Both the position numbers and the translations under genes were made by a program. The notes under the pieces were generated by a model that worked only from the letters and a program-made list of their open reading frames with translations, had not been told where the DNA came from and ran no database searches. From the NCBI RefSeq assembly GCF_950023065.1, contig NC_088681.1, forward strand, positions 33,390,836-33,454,835: a stretch of 64,000 bases of DNA. Reading direction: 5' to 3'. Shown in pieces: positions 34,621 through 48,189 of this stretch. This DNA is from Planococcus citri (taxonomy: Eukaryota > Arthropoda > Insecta > Hemiptera > Pseudococcidae). How positions within the stretch are numbered: position 1 is the stretch's first letter; every line of letters begins with the position of its first letter.

Positions 34621-37589
34621 CGGTCCAAAAAACATAAATTATTCATGTTAAAAAATGTTTGAGTAAAATTTATTCGGGGTGATTACAGTTGAGGATTATT
34701 TTTTGAATTTTGTAAGTTCTTCGCCTAAAAATGAATTTTTGAATTTCAAAAATTTCCAACTCTAAAATTAAATATTTGAAATCGTTTTCTTTAAATGGTT
34801 TTCAACAGATTTTCCGACTAAAATATGTGATTTTTATGCTGATTTTGATTTTTAAAAAAACTTATTTCGTTTTTTTTTTTTTAAATTTGAAGTTGAATTT
34901 TCATAATTATCCTCTTCACAAAGTGGAAACATTTCCAAGATAAACTGTACGCATTAAAAGGAATAACTATTTTCATATTTCTTTGGACGAGTTGAAAATA
35001 TGAAAAAACCTCTATAAAATCCTAAACTTACAGTACCTTTCCTCTCCTCTCTCCTCCTCTTCGCTCCAACTATTTTATCTCTACATTCTCCTTTTTTCGT
35101 GGCGAAATTAGTTTCAATTAAGCACCTGTAAAATCTCGAAGGATTTTTTATCACGTCACCCATTTCTATACCTTGTTTTATCTGTGCAAAGTGCAAAAAA
35201 TTAATGAAAATAACCCGAGGACTGTAGTAGAAAAAAACGTACGCAGCGAGAACATTTACCTATAGCTTAAATATAATTTTCTCGAGAGCACTTTTTTTTC
35301 CAAATAAACACACCGAAAAAATATTAAGTTCGAATTTAATAACTTTTCGACGGCTTTTACGATGAAATATTTTTAAGGTTTCAGCTTCAATGTAAAATTT
35401 GCATTTTTCTAAAAATTAATTACGTAATGACTTCAGACTTGGCGAAACTCGTAGGTTTTTTTTTATCGTTGTCTGCCCGTGAGATGCATCAAGGAAATAT
35501 GGATTTTGCGAGTTTCGCGAAAAAGTGATGTAAAATTTTATACCTCACTATAACGATGTGTCTGAAAATTAATGGAAATAAGAATATAATCTTTTTGACA
35601 TTTTTGATGTTTTCGCCTGACGCAACTTCAATGTGACGTTGTAAAAGTTATTTAAGTAGTTTTTTCCTATACCCAAACTACAATCAATTTAGCCTGTTGT
35701 CGTCACCATGCACTGATGCTCGAAAACGTATTATTAAACTTCATTTCCACTACCTACATTTTTAGAAAATATTCGCAACTTTTGACAGTTTAAATTGTAC
35801 TACCTACACGAATCAATGGATCTGTTTCAGCGTGTGATCAAAAGACAAAAGACTTATCGCTGGAAGTGTTAACCGATACGTACTATAAATAGGTACTATT
35901 ATGTCACATTAACATCGTACGAAAAGAACTTTGCTCAACGAAATAAATATAGTATGTTGGTTGGTTCTTCGTCATTGAAATGAATTTTTATTGAAAAAAA
36001 GCTTTTAGTTCACACGAATGATGTAAACAAATCTACTCGGTTGACCAGTGAATTGATTAAGCACGCCAATGCAAAACGAACAATACGAATTCAGGCATCC
36101 TTTTGCACGTATTTTTTCTGCCGAACTCGTCACAACAGTGAGACTTAACACTTTGATAACATAACAAAACACCCTCGCGTACCTATGCGCATTAAAAGCA
36201 AAACAGAGAGGAAAAAAATTTATGACAAAAAAAAGATACATCGCGACACCTCGACTACCCCTTACATGCATTATATAGGTATGTAGGTAGGTATGTATAG
36301 GTACACATTGACGCAAAACAAGCTAGCCGCACCTCGCCGCATGATTACCAAAGGGGAAAGTGAATTCGAATATCGAAAAATTTATTTAATAAAGAAATCA
36401 CCCCTGCGTGGTTATCTATGACTTGCCAAAAACCACCTATTAGGGTCGAGTATTGGCAAATTGCTGTTATTATACTTTGACGTAAAATACCGTTCATGTA
36501 TATGTGAAAGGGTTCGCCGTCGTATGGTAGGTACAAGGGTGTTCAAAATAAAATACTAAAATAGGATGCGGTTTGAGGGATGGCACTGGAACTGGAATAC
36601 TCGGTATTGCATTAAGCTCACGAAACCGGAAATCCATTTGTTAATAATGCAACAAGATGCCGTAATAATGCTATAACGACACAACAGCCAGTGGTGGAAA
36701 AGATGACGGGTCCCAGTCTACCTTATGTGTTGTGTGTGTGCTTTTTAAAATACCCAGACGAGACTGTTTTCAGGTAAATTGCAAACTGCATATACACACT
36801 TGCACAGTTACTATAGAGAAACGGCGAATCGGTGGGAGAATTTGTTCCCGTATGTAGTATTTTTTATTTTTCGGCGTTATAGGTAAATGCAGCAACGATC
36901 GTTATGTGTATGTACTTTTATGTACCTAGGCGTAATATTATATTTATCGTACTAGTTAACGATCCAAAATTACATGATCAAGGTTGCGCATCAACTCCAT
37001 CACTGTCTATACCTACCTGAACAAGAAACTATAACCATCATAACAGATGTACTAGTAGTATTCTGTTCAACAAGTTTACCTACTAATTTGATTCTATATT
37101 TTATCGGTGCATTGGTATAAACGTTATAATGACTTTTCTACCTGTATCTATATCAACATTTACATGGCGAAATGAAAACTGCCTATATCATAAATTTATG
37201 AATTTCGTTAAAACCGTTTAACCGATTTCTCCATCACTGCAGGATCCCTATTGACACAGGAAATGTGAATTAGGTATGTTTTTGACTAAGTACGTTCAGG
37301 AAATGCCATTGACCCCAACACCTGACTCAACTTTCAAAAAAATCAAGGAATGGTTGCTGATATACCTACTTATGAGGGATGGACGATGGTATATCACTAG
37401 TCAGAAATATTTTTCATCCAGACAAAGCTGAATTGAAAACCCATACAAAAATACACCGAAATCCAAAATTTAAGACGACAATTTGTTTCATTTTTGATAG
37501 ATTTTTAAAAATCTCGAGCCAAATTGCGAAAAATTCAAATTTTACCAAATTGTCCGAGAAAGGTAAAATTTGAATTGTGTTAGTAGGTA
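34621..37589. other. Unique AT-rich DNA, no gene recognised
   Basis: No gene recognised. TAGGTA/TACCTAC words cluster at 36270-36310 and 36880-37180. The segment 36000-36960 looks unique rather than repeat-derived. Confidence 0.5.
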
Positions 37590-38330
37590 GATACCCTAAA
37601 CGTATTTTCGACCCCTGAATCAACTGGATACGGGTTTGAACTATTTTGAGAAGTTCTGAAGCCTTTAGCAAATTTTTGAAATTGGGAACTTTCACAATTT
37701 TTTGCCCATTGAAATTGTGTAGAGCTAAAATTTACTTTATACCTACCCTAATCTCAATGCTGCTTAGATAATTGAAGGAGGTTTCGAATTGTTCTGGAGT
37801 GTCCGGTCATATTTTGCAAATTCCAAATTCTCAAAAAGTGCCTTAAAACTGTCCAAATAAAATTGAATAGTCAGTGAAAATTGATTTAAGAAAAAAAGGA
37901 GAGTGATCGATTAAGTGGATCCCTGTCTCTCCCTATACTAGCACCAATCGCTTTTAATATGTGTTGGAGTTGATTTGGACGAGTTTTTGACCCTTTTTAA
38001 AAATATGGAATCACCAAAATAGGTATAGCTGGAGACTCTAGATTTGCTTAAAATCACATCCATTTCCAGTTTCATCGGGTAAGTATACAATTTTATGGAA
38101 ATTTCATTTTTCAAAAATCTGCTACGAGCCTAAGAACAACTGTTCAAAATGGTTTGAATCCATTTCAAATCGATTTGGAAGATCGAAAATAAGGTACTAT
38201 ACGAGTACATACGAGTAACTATACATTTCAGTTTTCTGGGTCATATAATTATGGCAAAATTTTGATTTTTTCGTATTTGTGGCCCAAATTTGATTTTTAA
38301 AAATTGTCATATTTTCCGAAATTTTCTTAG
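37590..38330. repeat. Cluster of family A copies, both orientations
   Basis: Two - strand copies (about 37590-37690 with GCTAAAGGCTTCAGAACTTC, and 37700-37830 with CACTCCAGAACAATTCGAAA) are followed by a + copy at about 38110-38330. The + copy has AACTGTTCAAAATGGTTTG, AATCGATTTGGAAGATCG and a GGCCCAAATTTGATTTTTAA tail. The head-to-head layout resembles an inverted-repeat element. Confidence 0.55.
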
Positions 38331-38729
38331 CTTAAAAAAAAATCATTTCGACAAATGTATAATTTTTACTTTTTTTTACAAGGGTCGTGCAAAATTTTTA
38401 GAATTCCATTTTTCACCTTAAAATTCGCGGTTTTTCATTAGTTATGTAAATACCTGTATGTACGTTTAAAAAATCGAATTATGAAAACATGAGCGTGATA
38501 AACTGATAATTGCGAAAAAAGTGTACACCTATAGGTATTTCAGACCATTTCATTCAATAAATATTGAATTCAGAGAATTGATTGTTAATTTGGCAAAGGG
38601 ACCCGAGTGAATTTTCAATCTGGTCCTTTTTCAGATCTAATCAGATCCCATTTTTATACAGGGGTGGGCAAAAGTCAGTTTGAAAATTTGCAAAATTAAA
38701 AAAAATGCAATTTTCACATTAAAAAAATT

Positions 38730-39065
38730 TAGTTTCTTGTCAAAAAATCATAAACAAAGCATCCTAAAAAAAATAATGATATGTATTTTGACGATTTTGG
38801 AAATTTAATTATTTACAATTTTGGTCAGGAGTAATTTTTTGTAGGACGCTTTGTTTCGCCTACAGATCGATTTTTATGAAACTCTTTTGCAAATTTTTCA
38901 AAAGTTCATTTCAAAAAGTTTTAGTTCTTAGACAAAAATCAAAAACTAAGCACCCTAGAAAAAAATTAATGACATTAGCTAGGTTGATTGAAAATTCAAT
39001 TCTCTACAATTTTGGTCTGGTGTAATTTTTTTGTAGGACGCTTCGTTTCGCCTTCAGGAGCGGTA
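38730..39065 (+). repeat. ~190-bp tandem duplication with GTAGGACGCTT motif
   Basis: Two copies about 190 bases apart share AAGCA(T/C)CCTA followed by an A run, TACAATTTTGGTC, GTAATTTTTTTGTAGGACGC and TT(T/C)GTTTCGCCT. They have diverged by several indels. The CCTAG/GTAGGACG ends of each unit are roughly inverted, like the hairpin at 27722-27822. Confidence 0.75.
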
Positions 39066-41229
39066 AACTGACGTATTCGTGATTTTCGAGGATGCAAAGT
39101 ACTTTGAAATTGATTTGTTGGCTTATTCACAGAACCCCCCCCCCCCTGCAAAAATTAAAATCCAAATCAAACGCCAAATTAACACACGTCTTACTGAGAG
39201 AAGAGCTTTTCTCTGATTTTGTGAAAAACACCTTAATTTTTTTAAAATCATTTCATTCCCTGTCCCGGAGGTAGATTTTGGAAGGCTTGGCTTATTTTGG
39301 ATTTTTAAAAATAAGTACAGAAAGAATAAGTAGGTATGTATGTATAAGAAATTATTAAGAATGTTCAATCAACTTTATTTTCTGAGTCCAACAATTGTAG
39401 GGATTGAGCCCTTCCATTTTTTGAAAAATCTCCACGAAATCCGGATCCAGAACAAATTTTTTCCCCTTGATAGTAAAATTTCAAACCGTTCAATACCATT
39501 CATTTTTCATCGAGAATTTTGAATTTTCTTGACCAAGATGAATGAAGAAGAAAAAAAAAAGTATCCTCAATCGAGTCAGGAAATGCATGCGTTATGTAGA
39601 TGAATAAATGAGTCAGCCACCTTGACTGCCAATAAATTAAGACTGGGTCAAAACATAAAGCGATTCGGATAGAAAGATGTTGGAAAAGAATTTTATATTC
39701 TGGTTACATAACGTTACAAACACGATTTGTTGAGTCAATGCACACACACATGCACCATCAACAAATGAAAAGACAGAGAAAGAATGAGAGAGAAACGGAA
39801 ATCCTTGAGACGACAATCACGACAATATTCCGAAATTCGCGCTAAACGTTATTTCGTGATTATTTGAGCTTTTTTTTCCATCTCTACGCTCGGTTTGCAA
39901 AAGTTGTAGAATTGTTGAATAGCATACCTATACACTATACAGTGTGCCATACGATGAAACACGCTAAATAAAACTTCATTATACGTTTTATATTCCAAGT
40001 ACCTAGCTTCGCTCTTTAGTATAAAGAGAAAAAATTACTTTCGAGCGAATTCCGCGCGCATCAAATTTTGTCGAATGACGAAGTACTTTGTTTGTACCTA
40101 TGCACGTCGTCGTCGTATATGAAAATTAGGTCAAGTTCTCAACATAGTAAACAATTTTCAAACATGGCAAATGATGAAAAGTAAAAGGTGCAATGAAGGA
40201 ATGATTGAAACCTTAAACTAGTTTCTTTTAGCAAAAACTGCTAATTACGCATTTCCGCGACTAATTTATTAATACAGAGTCGAGCTAAATTACACGTTTA
40301 CTTTTTATAATTAAGTACTATGTTTACGAAAAATTCTCCGACCAAAATCCTCTAAAAAAGGCCATAAAATTAAGAAAATTATAATGGATTTCAAGTTTTC
40401 ATTTTTTTTTTTTTTTTTTTTTTGGTTAGACTACGAAAATTATACGCGAGGAAGGATGCGATGCATTCAACACAATACATTTTATTTGGTAGTCGACCTC
40501 TCGCATTGCTGCTCCGTCGTCGAAATATTTACTCCCCCCAGTCTTATGCACGCTCTGTCACATTATGCACCGGAACTAAGCGGTTCCAAATCATCACCCT
40601 TGGTGTGTAGGTACTAGGTAAAATGCATTCGGTCACGAAAAATAATACCATCGTCCGGATTGGACCTTGCAAGTTTATATAAACGTTGGGAAGGTTACGC
40701 AATGTACGATGCACATATACACTTTTTGCGCTTAGGTTTTATTTTTTCAATGGTGTTGACGTGAGAATGAATGCACGTTTTCCACGAGCTAGCTACCTAG
40801 GTAGAATGGGAGAACTTTTTTAACTGCGAACCAACGGCATAGGCGAATTTTTTCTCCAGAGAATCATAGCGAAAGAATTTTATGGAGTTGAATTTATGGT
40901 TTTTGAGCAATCGATGCCAACTCCGTAGCCAAATAAGGTTTACTGATCTCATTACACTAGATTCTATGACCCTGAAAGAAATTTTCTGGACGTTATTTTT
41001 GATCTAATTTTACAAATTACTCGTATCAACATGTTCTAAATATGATTTTAGGTAGAGCAAATTCGTTTTTTTTTGTTTTTTTTTGTAAACGAATTATAGA
41101 GACTTGAACGAATATTGCCTTTTGAAAAAATAAAATTCGTGGCCAGTGTTCTCAGTTTTTTTTTACCATTACGAGCCCTTTTAAAAATTCCTTGCAGCCT
41201 ATAAAATGAAAAGTTCACGATTTTTTTTG
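39066..41229. other. Mostly unique DNA, no gene recognised
   Basis: A C run of about 13 lies near 39126-39138, and a T tract of 22 at 40402-40423. The 40430-40610 part is richer in CpG and has overlapping frames on the + strand, one led by an ATG at 40384, but no family is recognisable. Confidence 0.5.
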
Positions 41230-43660
41230 ACAAGGAACCCTCTAAGACCCACCCACTTCAATTAAGCTGAAATTTGGTCAACTGAAATCTAAAGCCCACA
41301 GAAAAAGTTGACTGTTCTCCAGCAATTTCAAACGCTCTAGTCAGAAGGCATTGTCCATTGTGGTTAACTTCGGCCACTGAAAATTCAACCCTGTCATAAG
41401 TTTGACATTTCAAATCGATTAGGGCAGATGAATCACAAATCCAAGGTGCATGGTTGAAAAATGTATTTTTCACAAGTTGAAAAACTAATTGTTTTTTTTT
41501 TTTAAATCTCAAAATCGCGTAGTCAACTTTTGCTGTAGACTCCAAATTGGCTCGAAAATATAAGAAATCTATTTAATGATTGCCTAATAAGGAATAGAAG
41601 ACATTTTGAGTGCTCAAATTGTCGCAATGCGATTCATCGCTTCTATAATAATTGGTTCGGGGTATTGAGCTTTTAATAAGATTAATTTTTCAGCTGTCAG
41701 TTTTCAGATCTTTCCCTCTCCATACATGTTTACTATTTTTGCAGAAAATTACCTAATATATCAATAGGCTATTTCCGCCAATCCGCTATTTTCAAAAATC
41801 CTGCAAAAATCCTGCAAAAATCAACTTTGGCAACTCAAAATTTGGATCTGAGGTGTGGGTGACATGCTCTTTCACTTTCAGTGAGCCAAATTTCAGATCA
41901 ATCGAAGTTGGTGGGTTATGAAGGTTTCCAATTTAATGGTCAAATTTTCTCACTATTTTCCAACTACGTAAAAGGTATACCTACGTTTTCAAATTTTCCT
42001 GCTTGAAATAGAATTTTTCAACTTTCAATCCGACTAATGTTTTTTGGAAAAAAATTTTTGCTTCAAAATGAAATTTTCCGACCTTTTTTTAGCATACCTA
42101 CCAAATTTTTCTCAATTTTTAAACGCGAAGTTGAATTTTTACCACTTTTTTACCAAAAAATTATACATTTTCTTCGATGTTTTTGCTCAAAATAATATGT
42201 TTACAAATTTTCCAACTGGGTAAACTTTTTTCAGATTTTTTTTCAGTGAAATAATTTTGTTTACTTTTTAGACTGCAGGATTATCATTCATCACGATCAA
42301 AAATCAAGCTTCATGGCTCAAAAATGAATTTTTCTTTTGAATTTTCGAATCGAATTAGATTCAGATTTAAAATTTTTCGTATTGAACCCAACAAAAGGGA
42401 TACATCCCACCCAAGAGAGGGCGGAAATTCGTTTTTATTCAGACAAAACTAAAATTGAAATACCTGACCTAGCATGCAAATAAATAAATCATCTGCCAAA
42501 TTTTTAGATGTTGAAGTGCTTTTTTCGATTTTTGGTGAATTTTTGAAAATCAAATTCAACTGAAAAATGCAAGAAAATCACAATCTTACCAAAAGGAAAA
42601 ACAAACATAGAAATCTGAGATTCGAAATGTACCCTATTTTTGACCTAGCTCCTCAAGTCAATTAGAAACAGCTTCAACAATGTTGTTTGAGCATTTCTAG
42701 ACAGACTTAGAAAGTCGAAAAATAATGCTGAGCTTTTGGCTTTTAGCGTTCAAAGTTTATAAGTACATATGTCTAATACAGCTGATTTTTGGCTGGCTTT
42801 CAGAAAAATTGAAAAAATTCTACATTCTAATTGAGAGAAAAAAAAATGAAATTTAAAATTCTAGTTCAAACAAACACTTATCACGATAAAATCAGTAAAA
42901 TCCGATTGGTTAAACTAAAATATGAACTTTTCATTTTTCAAGTACCTAATGAAATTCTTTCCTAATATCTAAATTCAAAAACTTACAAAAACGCGTAACA
43001 AAAAAAAAGCCAGTAGAAAAGTTGAAAAAAATTAAGCTTTCAGCGAACTTTTCGCTGGTAAATGATACAGCTGATGTGCTGAACTGGCTTTTAGCTTTCG
43101 AAAAGCCTCAAATAGCATTGTTATTCGGCTTTTGGCTTTTAGCTATTGTCTGGCTTTCGAAGTCTGGTTCTGGAGCCTTCAGCAGATTTTTCAATGTTGA
43201 AATTTCCACAAAATTAGCTAAAAAAGTTTTACATGCTGAGTTGACTGGAATTGGTTTCGAACCGCTTTTGAGTCTAGCGTCAATCGATTTTAAATGTACT
43301 AAAGTTGATATACTTAGACGGTTTTTTATGACGCTTTTTGAAAATCTGAAATTTCCAAAATACGGCTTGAGGTTTCAGAATGGCTTGAAATCACCTCAAA
43401 TCGACACAGCACGTTGAAAATCAAGTTTTAAAGTGAATTCCAGCTTTTCAAATTCATTAGGTGAAATTTTGAGGAGATTCCAATTTTAAACATTGTTCTG
43501 GAGGCTTTAAAACTGCTCAAAACGATTCGAAACCGTTTCCATTCGATTTGGAGGGTCAAAAGTAGGGCTCACGCCAAATTTCAACTCTCTAGGTCAATTT
43601 GGTAAAATTTTGATTTTTCTTATTTATTTGTGATCCAAATTTGATTTTAAAAAAATTTGA
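41230..43660. repeat. Old degenerate repeats, including family A at 43240-43660
   Basis: The region is built of loosely repeated AT-rich blocks. GGCTTTTAGCTTTC-type words recur at 42735-43160. Family A signatures are clear at 43490-43660 (GGCTTTAAAACTGCTCAAAA, GATTTGGAGGGTCAAAAGTA, TCAATTTGGTAAAATTTTGA). The 131-codon + frame at 43022-43417 has no ATG start and is made of these repeats. Confidence 0.45.
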
Positions 43661-46301
43661 GTAAAAATTGAAAAATACATTTCAACGCCTGATATTAATT
43701 ACAGCTTGTGATGTAAATTATTTTTGCATTTTCTTTCAATTTGGCTTTGTTCGGTTAAACAATTTCTCTGCAAGTTTTGGATGTATTTCCTATTCCTTGT
43801 CATCGCGTTCAAATGTGCATCACAGACCAACTAAATTCATGTTAGAAGTTATGATGCCTCAAATATACCTTAAACCGGGCTCCTGAAGGAAGCTCTTACT
43901 TCTCCGATGGAGTAAGCTGGCGAGTGAAATTCTAGATATCTTCTTCGAGTATTAAGAAGAAAATCACACCAAACAAATTACAAGGTGGTACCTTTAAAAA
44001 TCGGTCCTAATTAACGACCTCCAATCACCTTTGTTTACCCAAACTGGAAAGTACCGGTAACTTGGGAAAACTGGCTGAGACACGTCGTCGTCGTTTCACC
44101 CATGGAAAAAAAATGGAACCTGAAAAAAGAAAGAGGAGGGATCACGTATAGGTACCTGTACAGGTAGGCACTTACGCAGGTACGTAACGTGTATGTATAT
44201 ACGTATCACGTACAAATACTCGTACCAACGACCACAACAAACAGTTAACGAGACTTATTAAAAGCCGAATTTTCATAAATTAACGTCTAAATGGAAGTTG
44301 ACAAGTTATTGCGATAATTAATCTTTTTTCGCGTTTAATTACCGATTTCATTTTCAATTAAGGCATTTATTTTATATACTCGCTCGTATACCTACCTATA
44401 CGTTAACGTATACTTACTTCTTATAATATAATTAAAAAGAGATATAGCGCGTTTATTTCACGTATATGTAGGTAGAGGTACATACATTTTGTTTATCGGT
44501 ATGCGAATGAAAAACCGCAAATGGTTCTTACATGTTCGCGTATACCTGCTGCTGTAATAAGTGTATAAGTGAAGCATTTCGTACGTGAAAAGATTCGCTG
44601 AATTGCACCGAAACCGAGGCGCATATAGCGGTATTGAAATTCCCTCTTTTCGTGACCGACACCATCACATCATCAGCATCACCGAGAGTTAAACGTTTTC
44701 GAGATTTATTTACTGCGTGATAACTTTAACGTATACATCTTTAATACCGTTTCAAGTTTATTACCTGCTGCCCATATACAGGGCGAATTTCATAAACCGA
44801 AACAAAACCAAGAAGGAAGGAAAAAAAAAGGGGAAAATCCGGCGCAAATTCAACGCATCGAAATGACCCAGAAAAATGCCACTTTCGCAAAATACGTATC
44901 CAACGTTGCACCATGCACGGTGCACTCTCAGGTCGCTTTTATGCGCGCAAACGCCATGTAACGTGATATTTGGCTCAATGTAGTAAAAAAAAGTATTTAT
45001 ATATAAATAAAAAAAATGAGAAAAAAAATTACAACAAACAAGAAATACTGTACCTACACGTGGTAAATTTAAAATAAATCGCGATTTTAATTTTTCGCTT
45101 GAAAAATACGTAAAAGAAATCTCGCCGTGAATAGGTCATGGTTGAACGGATCGCACGCTTTTACTTTACGTGTGTAGCACCGCTCATCATGGTACTCGGT
45201 TTATACATATACTATGTACTTATGTTGTGTAGGTACTAGGTACATGCATCTATGGTATAAAAAAAATACACCTACATTTCTACAAGGTGTAAAATTAATT
45301 TCAGAAGCCAAAAGAAATGAAAAGCATCATAGCAGGGTGGAAACGATAAAGTGAAAAAAGTACAAAGTTCCCGCTCGCGCCACCGTCGATTTAATGTACG
45401 GAAAAAAAGGAGAGAGAAAGAGTAGAAAAAAAAAGATACTCGAGAGATGGGCGGGCATTTTTAATTTAAGTTTTTACTTCTTTTGAAAAACCTGTGGCGA
45501 GGGCTGAAGGGATAAGGTAGGTTGCATTTGCAAAAGGGGAACAAGTTTGTTTGTATAGTCGAGTACTTCCTCGTATGAGTCGTAAAATAGCATTGTATAA
45601 TATTCTTCTTAAGGGAAATTTAAAAAGACGCAAAGTTTACCGATGCATCCCGAGGATGCACATTCCAGTTTACTAAATGTTGACAGTTATTGACCGGTGG
45701 AGCGTTTTTTTAAATTGCCTTCGTTGCCAGCAATTTGGTGGGCTGTTTGCATCGACTATCGCGTCGTGTCGTGTAAACGTAGCGTTTTTTCGCGAATACG
45801 AAAGAGTGAATTTTTTACGCCATGTTTGGAGATTTTTTTCTTGTATGTACTTGGTGTAGTATAGATATGTATGTTTTGGAGCTGAAGTTTGGAGGAGGCA
45901 GGGAATATTGGGGTAGATTGCGAAGAAAGAACTCGAAGGATTTTAACCGAATTCAGTGTAGACCTTCGTTTTTGAGTCGAAAGTCACCGAGAATTTTTTT
46001 TAGCTTTGGAGATACCTCTGGAGGAGAGATATAGGTCCTTAAAGAGGCGGAATTTTTGAAAAAATCGAGGTTTTTTCGCTTTAGCTCCCAGTGAAACGTT
46101 TCATTAAGTTTTGGCAATACTTAATTTACATGTTTTTATATCAATCTAACGGGTTTTAACGATGTTTCTAGTATAAGTTTAGTATAATTATTGCAAAGTT
46201 TTGCTCAAATTCGCATCGAAATTCTATCAATTTTTGGCAACTTTTAAGTACATAAATACATGTCTAATTTTTTTTTGTTGCAAATTTCGTAATTTTTATC
46301 T
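43661..46301. other. Unique DNA with CpG-rich patches, no gene recognised
   Basis: The 44000-45400 part is richer in CpG (TACGTAACGTG, GTATACGT words) and lacks the A-D repeat families. It could hold regulatory DNA. No exon was recognised; frames at 45677-46034 have no domain. Confidence 0.5.
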
Positions 46302-46350
46302 TATAGGTGAATCGGTGAGAACAGAAAGGGACCAAGTCACATTTTTGCGA
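46302..46350 (+). repeat. Left arm of an inverted repeat split by a LINE
   Basis: TGAATCGGTGAGAACAGAAA and GGGACCAAGTCACATTTTTG here match, inverted, 47446-47495. The right copy stops where the LINE begins. Confidence 0.7.
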
Positions 46351-46861
46351 TTTTTTTTTCACAGATATGAGTTCCGCAAAACTGCCGGGAAAGTGGTATT
46401 TGGGTGCAGAAAAGGGCCGGGTCCGCATTGATAACTTTTTTGTTAAATTTTTTGAATTCCTTGAAAAAAAATTAACATTTTCGAGAAGACCATTTTTTGA
46501 AATTTAAGTTCATCTCTGTACTGAAAAAAAAACACGAAAAAATTAACAACTTCGGCAAAAAGTTTTATACCTCAAGGGGTTCTTGGTCGATTTAAACGTG
46601 ATAGCAGTCTAAGTGATGTACTTAGATGTAGAATCAAGCCTCATTCGTGCCCGAGCAATTTCAAGAGAAATTTTGACGATTGAGTGCAGAAGGGTCTAAG
46701 CCCCATTTGTTTAGGCAGCAACAGCGCCGGCGCATGGGAATATTTTTTTTCCGAAACTGTGCTAAAAATTGTGTCTTGGGGTCCTCTTTCAATGACCTTA
46801 AGCAATAAGCATGTTTACCAAAAATTTTTGATTTTCGAATAGGTACATAAATCAGTTTTTG
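46351..46861. other. Non-coding DNA, no gene recognised
   Basis: Two TTGxGTGCAGAA words (46399, 46681) suggest a partly repeated structure. CAACAGCGCCGGCGCATGG at 46720-46738 is a short GC-rich patch. No coding region. Confidence 0.4.
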
Positions 46862-47445
46862 AATTGAATAAATCTTTATTTAAGGACGCCTTAGAATCTA
46901 GGCCTTTTAGCGTCCACAGTTTGTTTACAACATTTTTTTACATATAATGATAATATAATGACTCAAAAGAGCAAAATGTATAAACCACCAATAGACAATC
47001 AGATACCAATTAAATAAGTAGGCGAATAAACAAATAATAAATGAAAAAGATAACAAAAGTAAAAAGAAGAAGAATTCACGAATCAATAACATTGAAAATA
47101 ATAAATAAATAAATAAATGAATAAATAAAGTTTCATTAAATAAGGTCATAAATTCCGATATGTCTTAAGAAGGTGAAAAATTTTTGACAAATATCTTCAT
47201 CATCTGTATGAATATCTTCGTAAGTAAGCCCCCTTAAAATCTGCTCTCTGTCTTCCTCATATTTGGAACAGCAATTTATCAAGTGCATGATGGTGATTGG
47301 CACTCCACAAGGGTCACATTGTTCTAGTTTCTTATCTTTGAAAAGTGGAGAATGGGTGTAGGCAGAATGTCCAATTCGTAATCTAGTTAGTACTACTTCT
47401 TCTCTCCTACTTTTTCTGCATGTAGTAGTTTTTATGTTGTTATTC
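46862..47445 (-). mobile_element. 5'-truncated LINE insertion, reverse orientation
   Basis: On the - strand the element starts near 47445 in the middle of ORF2 and reads through the C-terminal zinc knuckle to a stop at 47136-47138. It continues into a 3' UTR with an AAAT-type microsatellite (47098-47130), a GGACGC/GCGTCC stem (46884-46889 with 46910-46915), and an AATAAA-containing end near 46865-46880. Truncation at the 5' end is the usual outcome of LINE integration. The upstream flank at 47446 is one arm of an inverted repeat, which places the junction. The I/Jockey group is indicated by motif. Confidence 0.85.
47136..47445 (-). pseudogene. LINE ORF2 C-terminus, open but truncated
   Basis: The frame is uninterrupted. 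SRREEVVLTRLRIGHSAYTH is an almost perfect match to the conserved block after RNase H. It is followed by the knuckle CDPCGVPITIMHLINCC (C-x2-C-x7-H-x4-C), then an acidic tail ending FLRHIGIYDLI. Since the reading frame and knuckle are intact, this is a younger insertion than the one at the window start. The reverse transcriptase and RNase H catalytic parts are absent, so it encodes no working enzyme. Confidence 0.85.
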
Positions 47446-48189
47446 CTGAAAAATGCGAAAATGGACTTGGCCCCTTTCTGTTCTCATCGATTCAAGTATG
47501 TAATTTTTTCACAATTTCACTCCATTTCGATAATGTCAATTTTTCAAATATTCAAACCTTTTTACGATGCATTTTTGTTCAATTTTTACAAATGTTACCT
47601 ATCAATTTTTGTTAAATTTAAACTATTTTTACGATATTTTAACAAATTTTTAAGACCTTCTGCAAAACTCATGCTCAATTATCACGCTGATTTTTACCTA
47701 ATTTTCAACAACAGTCAACAAGAAGATCAAATCAACAAGTTTAAAGCTAGTAATACTTTCTACATTTTTGATGAATAATTTTTCATTTTTGTGAATATTG
47801 ATCAATTATAGGTACATTTTAATAATCTAAACGACCTAAGTAGCTACATAAAATTTCATCCAAATTTTGAGACATTTTTCCAACTTTTGCTTCTGTTTGT
47901 TTTTTTAATGTTTTTTTATTTTATATTTTTAAAACTATTTGTTTAAAAATTACTTTTCAGCATAAATGATTTGTGATTCGAATTCCTTACGAATTAAAAT
48001 TTTTTATTTTTCTTAAAAACGAGTCGAACCAGTTTAAAAATGGATTTTCGTTGAAATATAATATGTACCTACTTGATTTTTAATTTATTCTGAATTTATT
48101 AAGAACGCAGATTTAAAAAAAAAATGACGTGTAATTGGTCAAGTGGGTTGATATAAACACCGTGGCGTTTTTTGGAAAACCATGTAATT
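47446..48189. other. Inverted-repeat arm then AT-rich DNA, no gene
   Basis: 47446-47495 is the right arm matching 46302-46350. The + frame at 47434-47778 starts at an ATG inside that arm, continues into T-rich DNA and has no domain. Confidence 0.5.

Noticed and set aside
36577..36602. ATGGCACTGGAA, resembling the start of the miR-263/183 family
   Set aside because: No complementary arm was found within 100 bases on either side, so no precursor hairpin.
43022..43417. 131-codon + frame
   Set aside because: No ATG start; it is built from family A and GGCTTTTAGCTTTC repeats.
46925..47149. 74-codon - strand frame
   Set aside because: It lies in the 3' UTR of the LINE and overlaps its stop codon in another frame; its Leu/Phe content comes from the AAAT microsatellite and T-rich DNA.
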